64,000 nt of DNA from Isoetes taiwanensis (GCA_021234155.1 JAJEKV010000080.1:2058623-2122622), one strand, 5' to 3'; shown: positions 44,562 to 56,240, counted from the first letter of the stretch. Numbers and translations: made by a program. The notes: a model not told the origin generated them from the letters alone.

Positions 44562-47500
44562 CTTGCAAGAATGATGGAACCCTCCAGGTTATAATGGAAT
44601 ATAGGTAATAAGAATAAGAACATTTTCAGCATTACTTGTGGACTTGCCCAGTTCAATTGAACCAATCTCTTATGACAACATTGGGTTCTTCACTTCAGGT
44701 ACCGATTGAAATAAAAAACAACTAAAATCTATGTTATATCTGGTACATTAATTAGTCCAATGAAAAACTGATTATTACAGAGCTGATATGGCTGATATGA
44801 CAGAGCTGAAAAGCCGATTATTATAGAGCTCTAGTTTTGCTCGGTGCTTAACAAGCAGGTGCAATAATGTATTGAACTAAATCAGAAATCAGAGAGACAT
44901 TTGGGCATAGACGAAATCAGAAAGCAAAGAGATATCAGAGAGACATGGATGACTTGAGAAATCAGACACAAATCAGAGCTCTTACCTGGAGATGTTGGAG
45001 CAGAGCAGTAGGCGACCAGAACCGGCAGAAGGAGCTGCTTTCGGAATGGTGCAGACGCTGGAGCAAATGCCGAACCGAGGAAGGAGACGTCAGATTTTTT
45101 TGGTTTGGGGGGGGGGGGGAGGGGATGTTACCTTTTTTTTTTTTTTTTTTGGGCAAAAATAACAGCCGTTATCTTCTTTTTTATTTTGGGATGTTGTTAA
45201 AGGGAACGCCGCATCTTACGCCGCATGGGCGTTCCCTTTCAGTTTGCGTCTTCTTTGGGTTCCCCTCGCGGGACGTTGGTTGGGGGCATGCAATGTGGAT
45301 TTTGAATTCGCCGAATAGAGGAGGCATTCAATGCGCACTGTACAAGATAGTGCGGTGCGGCTATAGGATATCTCTGCCCCCTCGATGAATCTGTGGTATC
45401 GTCTATATTCTTCTCCAGGCTTTTGTTCTGCCCACTCACAACTAAGAGAGTTCTTTATTTATCCATATTTGCACAGGTTATGGTGGAGGTTAGAGCATTT
45501 CGGCATTCTTCCTTGGCATAGTAGAGGTGCCCAAAATGCTTATTACAAGCAGCATTTGCTCAGATTTGAACCCTTTGATCCCCTCAGTTATTTGCAAATG
45601 GGTTTGTTTCAGATCTTCAAGAAGGCATGCTGGTCGTTTTTCTTATTCCTTTGTTGCCCAGGCCGTAGATTGGACATGGAGGCCCATGATTTTTCCTTTG
45701 CAGAGCATCAACAGGTATGGATTTGGGGAAAAGGCTTAGTTCTGTTACACCAGCTGAGTCCTTTGTTTGCTGCCGAAATACCTAATGTTGTGCCAAAAGC
45801 GGACCCTGGAGTTTTTTTGACCTGGCCAAACAGGTATTTTTCTTAAAAAGATTTGCCATTCTAATGTATTATGCTTTTATGCAACAGGAATGAGAGCAAG
45901 CAAAATTTTTTTGCAGCAACCGCAGTTTTTGTGGAGGCAGAGTGATGTAAAACATTCAAAAAATGGTGAACAATTTTCATGATGGTGAACAATGGTGAAA
46001 AAATGTAAAACATCCATCATGAAGTTAATGTTCTACAATTTTCGCACTCTAAGGTACTTTCTTTCCTCCTTACTGCCCATGCAAAGAAAGGTTAGCATAG
46101 CAATTTGTCTTTTGAAATGGTAGACGAATAAGATCATTTGCAAGATGGTGGCACATTTAGATGGTATGCTCCAACTGCATTTTCATTGCAGTGCATTTAG
46201 TCTCTAATACCTTCAAGTCTATTCCATAATGTAGGTTGTGATTAATTTGTCTTTTGACATGTAATTGTGCAACCTGAGAGGTACATCTTGGCTGCCTCTG
46301 CAGAGTAAGATTAGCATACAGATTTGTCTTCTGAATGATAAACGAATAAGATGCCTTATGTAAGCGTGGCGATGAGAATGTAGTATAATCATGCCATGGA
46401 AACAGTTAGAAAATTTGCATCTTGAACAGTATGGGAAATTCATTTATAGTCATTGCATTAGATTTGCATGACATTGCTCTGCAATTATGGATTTATTGAA
46501 GTCGTTGCATATATTGAAGTCACGTCTCATGTTTTGTAAACTGCATAACAACATACAAGTTTTGTTGCATTCTTGCTTTCTCATAAATGATTCCATTTTT
46601 CTCATATCTATCTATTAAAATGGCAAGGAGTTGGATTGCGTGCAGGAATTCTGCAAGTAACGCCACATGCTGCATTCCCTATCCGCTTACGGCTCCCCTA
46701 TGTAGGTAATTTTGAATCGGACGAGGTACTTTCCCTCTATAACTTTGTCCCCTTGGATTACTATTTTGGCGTCTCGGATATTGCAAATGCACGCGATTCA
46801 AGCACATAATCGTTTGATTAGAATGCCCATTCGTCAGAACGATGCTACATATTCCAGTCTCAAAGATTTGCAGCGTAGCATTGTTATGGCAGATTCCAGA
46901 ACACCTATAAAGAATCATTTGCTCAAGCAAGCCGCCAAGGCTTACCTTTCTCCATTTGTTGATACTAAGCAAGCTGATTTTCATGGCAAGGTTTTGAAGG
47001 TTAAGGGTTCCAGATCGGCATTGCTAGCTCCCATAGCTTGATTTTAAGACCTGATTGTTCTGCCAAGTTGTGAAATACTCGGTCCATCCGTGCCCTCGCC
47101 TTGGTCTTTTCGGATTATGCGCCACTGGTTCTTGAGCTGGATCCTCTGCCGGATCATGCATTTTGCTTGGAGTGAGCAGAATCAACTTGCTTTTAGTAGG
47201 TTTAGAACTAAGAGTTATATGCAGGCTTGCTTTTACATACTTCTATTTCTTCCTTTTCAGATATAAAGTCTGCAATTAATAAGCCAGCTTTCTTCACTAG
47301 GGTTCTTGCGGACTCTTAAATCATGTTATTGCAGAATCTATAAATCTGTGAACGAGTGTGCAGTGCCAAAGCAGACAGGTAGATTTGCTCTTCTTAGTTG
47401 CAAAGTTTGGGATTTTGCAGTTCAGGCACTTGAAAGGTAAATAGGTGTTTTGAGCCAGGAAGCTAGATCAATTTTTAGATACCATTTATTAACATGTGTC

Positions 47501-49770
47501 TTGCTTTATAAGATGTCTATAAATGTAGCTGTCTACTTTCCTGCTATTTGCAGGCCTAGAACAGTATGCAAGGTAGCAAATAGGACCTTCATTATTGTTG
47601 GATAAAGTGCCAAGAGCTAAGCAAAAGGTAGTCGGCATGTTGAACATTCTTGATGAAATTGCACTGAAGCTTAAAGACATTGGAACAGAGGTCTCTAAAT
47701 TGATTTCGTTGCAGCTATGTGGTTTCATTTGACGCAATTTTTTTAACGTCGCACATACTAGAGGAAGGAACCTCTAGAGACAATTAAGCCTAAGGTAAAT
47801 CTGCTCAGGCCTGGTGAAGCTTAGCTCAGATCATTACTAGGTTTTAGAATATGTAACAATATTATCGTAAGCACACTCTGTTTTAGGCTATAGCTTTTGC
47901 TTCATTTTAATTTGTTGATAGTTTGTAATCATCATCATATTGGATAGAGAAGCACAAATAGTTTATATGGCTCTTATTTTGATGGTTTGAATCAAATGCA
48001 ACAAAAAGATCCTGAGCAGAGAACAGAGTAGAACATATCTTCATTTCAGATTAAGGAAATTTTTGATATGGTAGGAGAGCTGAGTATCCAAAAATATTCT
48101 ACAAATGTGTGCACGGATATACTAGAGAGTACTGTATCCCCTTCTATTGATGTTCATCCATCTTGGTCAGATAATCATCCTTATTGTCCTTTTTGCACAT
48201 TGATTGTATGTCTCTCTCCTTTACATGATAAAATTCATGTTATATGATGTTTATTTTTTTAAGGCCAATAGGAATCTCTTTTGTGAAAAAGATTGAGCTG
48301 GTAATTATTGTAGATGAGCGAACGTATTTAATGTTTAGCTCCCATGCAAGTTGGCCCTCATTTCTAAATCAGATGTACAGATTGTGTGTGATTCACATAG
48401 ACAGATTTCTTAAATGGCTGATAGCTCACTGATTGCTGCAGTTAATGTTTACTGGAGTAGAGTATATGGCAACAAGGGAGGAAGCTATGGCAACAACAAG
48501 TAACAGAGGCCACAATTGTGGAAAGTAACATCCGTTTGCCATTTATTATTCTGGAGCATGTAATTGGAGCATGTAATTGTTCACTGTTGCGAAGTTTTCT
48601 TTGCAATGGATTTTTCTTTGCAAAGTTCATATAAGACAATTGTGCAGGATGAAGTTACAAGCATCTAGATTAGCTCTGTTTGGTGAAGTTACCATCTCAA
48701 AGGGAATTTACAAATTGGACTGACATCAAGCACAGACATCAAGCACAATTTGTTTATGAACTGTAGTTTCATGGGCAAAATTGTTCATGGTATTGGATAA
48801 ATAGATTGAAATATCCATGTTCTTTGTCCGTCATATTTCATTTTTAGATTCTTTTTTTCTCTTGCAGGTTTAAATAAGCATATAACCATTTGTCTCGGAG
48901 ATTTTTTTGGTATCTTATTCAAGGCGGTTCTCCCTATTCGATTATATTAGGTGCCATGATGACCGAACGTCAATAAAAAACCTAAAGACAAGAAATTTAT
49001 AGTGATGAAAGAAAGCACTATCTCCAGCATTTTATTTCTCTGCTAAATTTGGATGTTGAAGCTTGCATTCAAGCCTATAGACATTCATTTGACATGCATT
49101 ATTCCACTGCAACAACTCGACATATATATGTGCTTTGAATAATACATCTTGCTTTCATGGCATACATCTTATTACTTGCGAAGAAGGTAATTTATGAAAA
49201 ATTGCAAATGTGAACAATTGTGAACTAAACTTATTTTCTATCTTGGTAGTGCATGGTGTGAATATCATGATGAACTTTCTATTTTTGCACTAACATCATA
49301 CATAACTAGGATTTCATTATCAAAACATATATAAATCAGTTTGCAATTTTTCTTTTTCCTTTTTTCTTGTTCTTATACCAAGAATCGAAATTACGGCTTT
49401 TTGTGCCAATGTAAGTACCCATCTTGGGAGAAGTTTTTCGTTTGTAGATTTTCGATGCCTTCCTCTCCAAGCAAGCCCAGGAAATCTTCGCCTACAAGGT
49501 TTGGAGTTCCTCCGGTGCAATCAAGATCATCAATCCGCCGGACATATTATCGATGATGCCGTGTTGCAATCGAAATTGTCTTATGTTGAAGTAGATCGGT
49601 CCTACCGAATGCATGCATCTACAAACATTCAAAACATGCTGCTGGCATAATTCTATTGTATCTGACCCATTTTTTTTTGCGCAGACAAATGATTTTTTGC
49701 GGTTGTGGGAGCAAGCCCGGATAGTTTCAAATCAATGATTGAGCAAGGAGATCGCCCAAACAACAACCGC
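44562..49770. other. No gene assigned; several coding-like scraps
   Basis: A minus-strand Ser/Arg-rich stretch at about 44985-45150 ends at a good donor ('ccag|gtaaga') and could be a first exon of the TPR fragment. 45198-45239 is a 12-bp-arm inverted repeat (aaagggaacgcc/ggcgttcccttt). The plus strand near 46644-46815 reads HAAFPIRLRLPYVGNFESDE and near 47595-47710 reads KQKVVGMLNILDEIALKLKD. Both look coding-like but are unassigned. The rest is AT-rich. Confidence 0.4.
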
Positions 49771-49779
49771 TCTCTATTG

Positions 49780-50560
49780 CTCCAATCTAAAGCCACTCGG
49801 GGAAAAGATTTGTGTTTATTTTCTACATCAAGCGGTTCACATGCAAGCCTTCAAATAAATGCATCAACAACCGTAAGATCCAAGACTTTTTGCCCGCTCA
49901 CAATTTCAAGCAAAGACAATGCCATACCGTATCACGCCGCATTTCTTTGTAACTATGGAGTGAAGGGGCCATTAAAAGCTTAAGATAACCCAGGTGTTCC
50001 TCTAACTTGAGTTATTGTTGTGCCAATATCTTCATTTATAGCTTTGCCATTCGAAATCGCAGACACCTTAGCTTTAAAATTTTCGTTTAAAAGGATGTTT
50101 TGTGGTTTTATGTCGAGATGAAGAATAGGATCGAGCATTCTTCGTGCAAATAAGCAAGACCTTGAGCGGTGCCCATGGCTATGGCCATTCTTATGCTCCA
50201 TGGCAAAACCCTATTTGGATCATCATTTACAAAGAGCCATCTATCAAGTGATCCGTTGGCCATTGATTAGAGAGAAGTAGTCTCTTTGCCCCTTCCACAA
50301 TCCATAGAGTCTTACCAAATTCCCATGGCTTATGCCTCCAAGTGTTTTTACTTGCGTCTCAAATTCTTTCAAAATTTTTCGCCTTGCCCCTCCAACCACT
50401 TCATGCGCAACATTTCTTCCATCCTTTAGCTTTCCGCTAAAAACAGCCCCAAAACCCCCTACACCCGGTTTATGCCCGAACCCATCATGTAGAACCGTTT
50501 CTAGTTCTTTAAAAGTGAATCTATGGATTTCTTTGTACTAGTATGGGAGATATCTTGCCG
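49780..50560 (-). pseudogene. Receptor-like kinase domain, broken
   Basis: The minus strand reads a plant RLK kinase from 50530 downwards. FTFKELETVL is followed by GVGGFGAVFSGKLKDGR, VGGARRKILKEFETQVKTLG, GNLVRLYG, AIAMGTAQGLAYLHEEC, HLDIKPQNILLNENFKAKVS and INEDIGTTITQVRGTPG. Beyond a frameshift it continues SIVTKKC and LEIVSGQKVLDLTVVDAF. The family is the same non-RD group as the intact kinase at 23.7 kb but the sequence is clearly different. VAVK is replaced by VAHE, so the catalytic Lys is missing. DFGMAKL is visible only in a shifted frame between a 2-base insertion and two 1-base deletions that cancel out. No ectodomain or membrane segment was found. Confidence 0.85.
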
Positions 50561-50872
50561 ATCGTTGGATCACGATAGCCCATACAAAGGATACCAAACC
50601 GAATACACAAGACCGGATAATGACCTCGATCTAGACCTAGATGAGCCTGTCATTGCTCCAAATCCATTTGGAGGACCGCATCGTGTATTTAAGTTATCGA
50701 GCCCAACATCTTATACACGCCTAAAACTTTTAAAGCACTATTATCACTAAGAGCTCACTTGCTAACAAGCTTATCAATTTTCGGTGTTTTGAACCAAGGT
50801 GATAACACCGCACAAAGATTCAACATGAAGCTGGTCAAGCAACATAAGTATCGAAGTTCTGTTGTTTTGTAT

Positions 50873-51734
50873 TCAAAGAATCCGTAAAGTATGAGTTAGA
50901 AGCATATGGCAATGCTTCCGGATGCAAATATGACTATCATGAACTGGGTTTCCTACATCATGTTACTCTTTCGGCCTTAAGTAATATAGATAATGAAGCT
51001 CATTGTAGCACAACAAGATTTCAAAAACTTTGCTTTCTTCGGGTCGGGGCAATGCAAAGATGGTACAAAATACTACTATAAAATTGGAAGAGGTGATGAT
51101 GAGCTTCTTACTTTTCAAGCTATTTTATAACTCCTCCAAAGACGGAGCCAAAATCTCCTTTCAAGTTTTCAATTGTGGGTATGTAAAACAAGATTGCAAA
51201 CTCGTTTCTCTGAGTGATCTCCACGGCTAATTAAGCGAGTCAAGTTCGAAGTTATTCTCATTTTTCCTTTGTAGGAGATCTTGGACAAAACATATTCTTC
51301 TAATGTTACCTTAAGCCACATAATAGAAAGTGGTGGAGAGTACTTGTTAAATGTTGGTGATTTCTCGTATGCTAATGGATATCGACCAAGATGGGACACG
51401 GGGACGAATGATGTCAAAGCTGACCAAGAAAGTTCCCTTGGTATTTACATATGGGAACCATGAACCGAGTTCGATCTTGAAGTTGTAAGTCCGCAATGAA
51501 TTTGCTTGCATAATAATGAAAGATTTGAAATCATTGGTTTTTTCTATGTGAAGAAAAATGCTATGGAGCCACATGAAGGATTTTTGGCAACAAACACAAG
51601 ATTTTTACGCTCCATGGCAAACCAGTGGAGGAGTTAGTCCAATTTATTATTCATGCAATGTTGGGCCTGCACATATTATTTCTTTGAACAGCTATATTGC
51701 GATAACGAAGTACAGTTCTCAATATGAATGGCTG
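50873..51734 (+). pseudogene. Purple acid phosphatase fragment, four exons
   Basis: Plus-strand exons match plant PAPs of the PAP15/23-like type (dinuclear metal phosphatases, usually secreted). 50873-50980 reads YGNASGCKYDYHELGFLHHV. 51055-51178 reads DGTKYYYKIGRGDDELLTFQ and, after a shift, SPFKFSIVG ending at a 'ggtatg' donor. 51275-51484 opens GDLGQ and reads HIIESGGEYLLNVGDFSYAN then PRWDT, and in the next frame LTKKVPLVFTYGNHE. 51580-51734 reads QTSGGVSPIYYSCNVGPAHI and SQYEWLV. Metal-ligand motifs GDxxY and GNHE are both present. Frame is lost at least three times by single-base changes (near 51130, 51290 and 51400). The carboxy-terminal exons with the His ligands are not found. Confidence 0.85.
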
Positions 51735-52970
51735 GTGGTATGTGGCATTTTTTTGCATCATAGTAATGTCATCAGCTGGGGCTTAAGCAAGATAATTGAA
51801 AGCAAATATATTATATATATATGCGAGATGATTCATATATCCAAGTTCCACCGTTGCTTCTTGATCATTTGGGTGCATTAGCTTCCTTCCAGATGCTGCA
51901 TAGAATTGGTACCACGTGCACACAAAAAAGCTATTTTCAAGCTTCTGTTTCTATATCGCAATCCAATGAAATAGAATGAAAATAAAGATCCTAAAGTCAT
52001 TTAGCCAAAAGGAATCAAAGTATTAGAAGTCCTGGACCCCACCTTTGCCACAACATCGACTGAAACAATGATATTTCAAGCAGCGTAAGCTTCTTGCAGT
52101 GGAAAGCATTAACTTTGTGCAGCAAACCAATCGAATGCTTAATCACATGTCCAGCCACCTCTGGCAGAAATGGATGGAGGAAACCTGAGCTCTAGTTTAG
52201 TTGGGCTCAAACACTCACCCATTGCCTGTCTCTATAAAATGAAATTAAAATTTGATACCTCTTATGGAGTACTAGTTGCACATGCACAAGTTAAAAAGGT
52301 ATTGAATCTAACACAAAATACTAAGCAGGGGATGGGGAAGAATCCGCAGGGGATGGGGAAGAATCCGCAGGTTGAAACCAAGAAAAAAAAAGCGAAGTTT
52401 GTGGATCGATCATGAAGTCGGTAAAACAAGTTGCATTTGCCACTTAGGAAGGATTTGGCTATGGCTATGGTTGGACATAAGTAGATTTGAAGAAGAGTTT
52501 GCTTAACGTGAGCCATTGAAGCCATCATTCCCACCTTAAAAAATAAAACACCACCAATGGAATCAAGGAAACGGAATTGGGGCTCCAATTTTTCACCGAA
52601 CCAACTAAATAAACGGATTCAACAACCCAAGTGGTGCCAAAAACGAATGAATCGGTGGAATCTCGACAATGGCAAAATCTCCAACATAAAATTTGGTTGC
52701 CATTAACCCAAACAAGTGGGTCTTATATTTATCCTCGCTCAGGATGACAATTTTTGTTAATGAGGTTTTATTTAAATGTTTGCTTTTAAACACACTTCTA
52801 ACTAATCACGAGCAAAGTGAATCTCAAAATTTGAACCTCATTTTCAGAGCCTTGAAATAACATTATTATCTTCAATATATGAGGGCAAAGCATCATGGCT
52901 TGAGATATGCTTGAAGATGTGTTTTCACGTTGGTTCCAAGTTGACACAAATCCCCCCTAATGGATTTGGA
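51735..52970. other. No gene recognised
   Basis: AT-rich sequence where further PAP exons would be expected but are not visible. Contains a 17-bp tandem 'gggatggggaagaatccgca' at about 52328-52365. No coding homology. Confidence 0.45.
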
Positions 52971-52973
52971 AGA

Positions 52974-53023
52974 AGAGAAATGTTCGCGGCGGCCTTGGCC
53001 GCCGCGATAAATTTCTTGTATAT
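52974..53023. repeat. Repeat with perfect GC hairpin, copy 2
   Basis: The same ~50 bp as at 27486-27537, inverted, with the hairpin at 52985-53006. It lies about 440 bp inside the Helitron terminus. Confidence 0.85.
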
Positions 53024-53414
53024 AATAAATATACCATAAAGAGCACCACTTAAAGATCCAAAGTTTGCATGCCTTATACTACTAAATTAAATTAAATTTA
53101 ATTTAAATTAAAATAAGATCATCTTCCACTTCTCTTTTCGTTATATTAAGGGCACACATAACTAATGCTCAACACCTCTAGGTACATGCAGGTATACATT
53201 CTCCCTTGGAAGACAAGACAATACTTCATCATTGATGGAAATATAGACATGAATTGCACATAAGTAAATTTGTATTCCATTCACAAAATTCCATTCCCAT
53301 CCCACTAGGCACCAATTTTACAAGCTCTATTTTCCATTTAAGGAAATAATAAAGCTACATAATTCTATTCTACTTTCAAACTCCATTATATCTATTCTGC
53401 ACATCCACGATTAA

Positions 53415-53445
53415 TGCCCGGCATCGCCGGGCACACGTTGCTAGT
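53415..53445 (+). mobile_element. Helitron 3' terminus (hairpin plus CTAG, T target)
   Basis: An 8-bp perfect GC hairpin (tgcccggc-atc-gccgggca, 53415-53433) is followed by 7 bp and then CTAG (53441-53444) and a T-run. A short GC hairpin just before a terminal CTRR, inserted before T, is the defining 3' end of Helitrons, rolling-circle DNA transposons known for picking up host exons. The element would extend to lower coordinates. I could not fix the 5' TC end and see no Rep/helicase frame, so it is non-autonomous. The PAP and RLK fragments, and possibly the GLX1 and TPR pieces, lie on the inner side. Confidence 0.78.
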
Positions 53446-53458
53446 TTTTTTTTAATCA

Positions 53459-53498
53459 CAGATCACGCGTTAGGAAATTGGGGCTAACGCGTGATCTG
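53459..53498. repeat. Perfect 15-bp-stem palindrome
   Basis: cagatcacgcgttag and ctaacgcgtgatctg enclose a 10-base loop. It starts 14 bp outside the Helitron terminus, so it belongs to the flanking or target DNA. Confidence 0.92.
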
Positions 53499-53499
53499 C

Positions 53500-53702
53500 C
53501 AACCATTACATTGTAGCACGCTTTCATTTCGGGACACGAAACTACAGAACTTGCTTCCAAAGAAATGCATGTACATCAAAAGACAGTAAACATGCAATCC
53601 CTTGGATTCAATTCCTAGTTTCTCTAATCTGGTTCCGTGAGACTCCATTGTACTTTCTATCATTCCATCATGCATCATAGACAATTGTTCTGCAACTTCT
53701 TC
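53500..53702 (-). other. Coding-like frame next to beta-adaptin scrap
   Basis: After a 'gagatatag' the minus strand reads EEVAEQLSMMHDGMIESTME then RLEKLGIESKG. It is helix-like, but it does not match what follows LAEI in adaptins as I know them. Unassigned. Confidence 0.25.
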
Positions 53703-53832
53703 CTATATCTCTGCCAGTGCTGCAACATTTGTTACAACCATTGGATTGCTGTCAGAAATTAAATCCCTTAAGATTCTCCAGAAAACACTTGTGCTTTACC
53801 AATTCGGCATTAATGTCCTTTCCTTTCAACGC
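53703..53832 (-). pseudogene. Beta-adaptin (AP-1/AP-2 beta) exon fragment
   Basis: The minus strand reads KDINAELVKHKCFLENLK and, after a one-base shift, DLISDSNPMVVTNVAALAEI. This is the conserved beta-adaptin trunk segment (YDINAELVEDRGFLD.LKDLISD.NPMVVANAVAALAEI in the family). The loss of one Ala and the frameshift show decay. Beta-adaptin belongs to clathrin adaptor complexes. No other adaptin exon is visible. Confidence 0.8.
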
Positions 53833-54444
53833 ACATAACAGGTCTGAGATATTCGCTTGCCTTTATCACGCAAAGAAATATAAATCTGTAAATGATTGTG
53901 TATCAGCCTGATAATATTCTTTCAGAATCAACTCTTGAGAGATGCTATCAAACTCAAGACTCAGAAAATCATTCTCTTACAATGCCTGTTCATAGGGTTT
54001 GTATCAGTTACCATGCATGTTAATTAAAGCAGTTTTTGCTACGTTTTTAAGAAACCTTCTTCTTTACCTGAAGTGAGAAGATGTTGAACCCTATGTAGGA
54101 CAATAGATGCCTCCGTACTTCTCTATCCATATGCAGCATACATTAATTTAATGCACAATTTCAGCCAAGAAAAGGACTGCCTAATTATGAAGCAAGGCAC
54201 CATGCACAACACAATTACATATTGGGAGCATTGTCTGCTGCAAATGAAGAGCTTTGCAGACTGCCATTTATACCCAACTATATGAACTAAACAAAAACAT
54301 GTAGAACTGAATTTGATTTTGGCATGAAGAGTAGTTGAACAATAGCTTTTTTCATGTTAGACTAACCTCACGAAGATGACGATCTTAGACTAAACAGAAA
54401 CCACAGTGCAATAACTATAAACTTTAAGTAAATTTGTGGCTTAC
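53833..54444. other. No gene recognised
   Basis: AT-rich spacer without coding homology. Confidence 0.4.
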
Positions 54445-54535
54445 CTTGCCTTGTGCTCCAACCTGAATGGGGAAGCAGTCGATTGTAGCATGGAATTCGC
54501 CAAGCTCAAAATCTTTCGTTATGATAGCAAAACCG
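54445..54535 (-). other. Orphan exon, unknown gene
   Basis: A 91-bp open piece bounded by 'tttgtttgtag' acceptor and 'aag|gtaagc' donor reads GFAIITKDFELGEFHATIDC then FPIQVGAQGK. Splice sites and codon pattern are convincing, but I do not recognise the protein. It lies on the same strand as the candidate exons at 60.04 and 60.7 kb on the far side of the copia element, so all three may belong to one interrupted gene. Confidence 0.45.
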
Positions 54536-54539
54536 CTAC

Positions 54540-55235
54540 AAACAAAATTGGTCAATAAGATCGATTGTAGCCCACTAAGGAGTGAATAAGAATATTTTTT
54601 CTAGACATGACCCAAATGGACCATTTTTAAAGACCAAATTGAACATGACATTCGCAAAACAACGTTAGGCTCTCACAATATGTTAAAACCTGTAAAGCAT
54701 ATTTTAGTGTCTCATATTTCATACACGTCAATCAGCAAATTCTCAAAACCACACTGAACTGATGACCTCTTCTCATTACATGACTATGCATGACTAGGCA
54801 GCCACAATCATGCGGTAGATGCAATAAATTTCATACACCCAAGGATGTAGTTACTTTAGGCAAGAAATGAGCACATCTAAACTAGTTTGAAAATGCACAA
54901 GCTAACCTGGAAGTTACCAGTTGAGTGGCCAAGAAGCTCCATGGAGCAACAACAGCATTAAGACAATGATTTGCAATCAACTATCTTCCATGCCTCTTGA
55001 AATATACATAGATTGCTTCTCAAAATTGCAGTTGAACCCGCAATCATTGCCTGGAAAACGTATTTGAAGAATCCCTCTGTTTCAATAAAGAATTAGCAAA
55101 GAATAAGTATCAAGTCCAATAACGACACACAATTATACAATATGCAGAAATAACAGGCAAAATAAAGTGCTATATTTTTGCAAAGTGCAAATGATATGCC
55201 TTTGCAAATGAAGATCCCCTTGCTCCAAATAGTGT
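54540..55235. other. No gene recognised
   Basis: AT-rich, probably intronic if the flanking orphan exons belong to one gene. Confidence 0.35.
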
Positions 55236-55240
55236 TAAAG

Positions 55241-55498
55241 TGTTAGAGCATTCAAGCTCTGACACAGATTCCTGACTCATCTCTCAGATTCCTTGAGAGC
55301 CGTTGCATTTACATTCTTAGTTGTTGTTGTACTTTATATAGCTCCTCGAATCTCGGAGCTTCTAGTTAGTTGTTGTTGTACTTTATATAGCTCCTCGAAT
55401 CTCGGAGCTTCATGTACTTATACGGATTGAGCAATCAAGTAGATCACTCAGTTTCGTTTTCGCTGTCAATCCTTCTCTATTTGGTTCCAGTCTTGACA
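55241..55498 (+). repeat. 5' LTR of the copia element
   Basis: 258 bp, TG...CA ends. It holds two tandem copies (about 55318-55362 and 55366-55411, offset 48 bp) of a block with 'tactttatatagctcctcga' and the palindrome gctcctcgaatctcggagc, so the likely TATA box is duplicated. Confidence 0.97.
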
Positions 55499-55512
55499 TG
55501 GTATCAGAGCCC
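55499..55512 (+). other. Primer-binding site, initiator tRNA-Met
   Basis: tggtatcagagccc begins directly after the 5' LTR and is complementary to the 3' end of plant initiator tRNA-Met, the usual copia primer. Confidence 0.93.
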
Positions 55513-55570
55513 CTTTCCAACTGAAGAATCAACTTCTTTTAGTTCGGAAATCCTCTGGGCAAGCAGCAAG

Positions 55571-56141
55571 ATGGCAGCAGCGAATTCTAACCTGATGAAT
55601 CTTCGTCCCCAGGCTTTTGACGGCAAGGGATACGAAGGTTGGAAGCGTATGATTACGCTGTACCTCAAAGCCGAGATGCTTTGGGAGGTAGTTGAGGGCA
55701 CGGAGGTGCAGCCTACCGTGACCAAGGAAGGCGATGTGGCTCAGCAAAAGGATCTTTTATTGTGGAAACAGAAAGATAGCAAGGCCCTGGCTTGTATCGC
55801 CATGTGGCGCCAAGCACCTGTGGGAGTTTCTTGCACACCGTTATGGGAAGAAGACCGATCTGGAAGTCATGCACCTGCATACTGAATTGGAGAACATGTA
55901 GTTTCAAGATGGGCAAGACCTACGTCTGCACATCACAAAACTGCAAGAAAAAATTGATTTGCTTGCAGACGCTGGGGAAGATCATGCTCTCTCCACTGCT
56001 CAGAAAAAGCTGAGACTTTACAAATCCTTGCCCAGGACATGGAGCAACATTGTCGAAATTCTGATTACCAGCAAGAAGGCAGCCACTTGGGATGAAGTGG
56101 TGGATGATCTCCTTGAAATTTCCTTGCTCCACAAGGAATGA
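55571..56141 (+). pseudogene. copia Gag (UBN2-type), broken
   Basis: Starts MAAANSNLMNLRPQAFDGKG then YEGWKRMITLYLKAEMLWEV, the usual UBN2 gag opening. After LLWKQKDSKALACIAM the frame shifts, and the expected HLWEFLAHRYGKKTDLEV follows in another frame. A TAG lies inside ENM*FQDG. The next frame reads RLHITKLQEKIDLLADAGED to VDDLLEISLLHKE. Bases appear to be missing at the first break, so the part before the coiled segment is shortened. It forms the particle core in active elements. Confidence 0.88.
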
Positions 56142-56240
56142 GGTGATCGAAGCAGACCTGAGCAAGCATGTGTCACTCAGACCAAAGGAAGAACTCCTGG
56201 GTATGAACCTAAACCCCAGTACGCCAAAGTTGGCACTCTA

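Noticed and set aside
45385-45846. 153-codon plus-strand frame
   Set aside because: No recognisable domain and no supporting splice or codon evidence; kept only as part of an unassigned region.
52262-52588. Minus-strand frame with a repeated CGFFPIP segment
   Set aside because: Produced by a 17-bp tandem repeat in AT-rich DNA; no domain.
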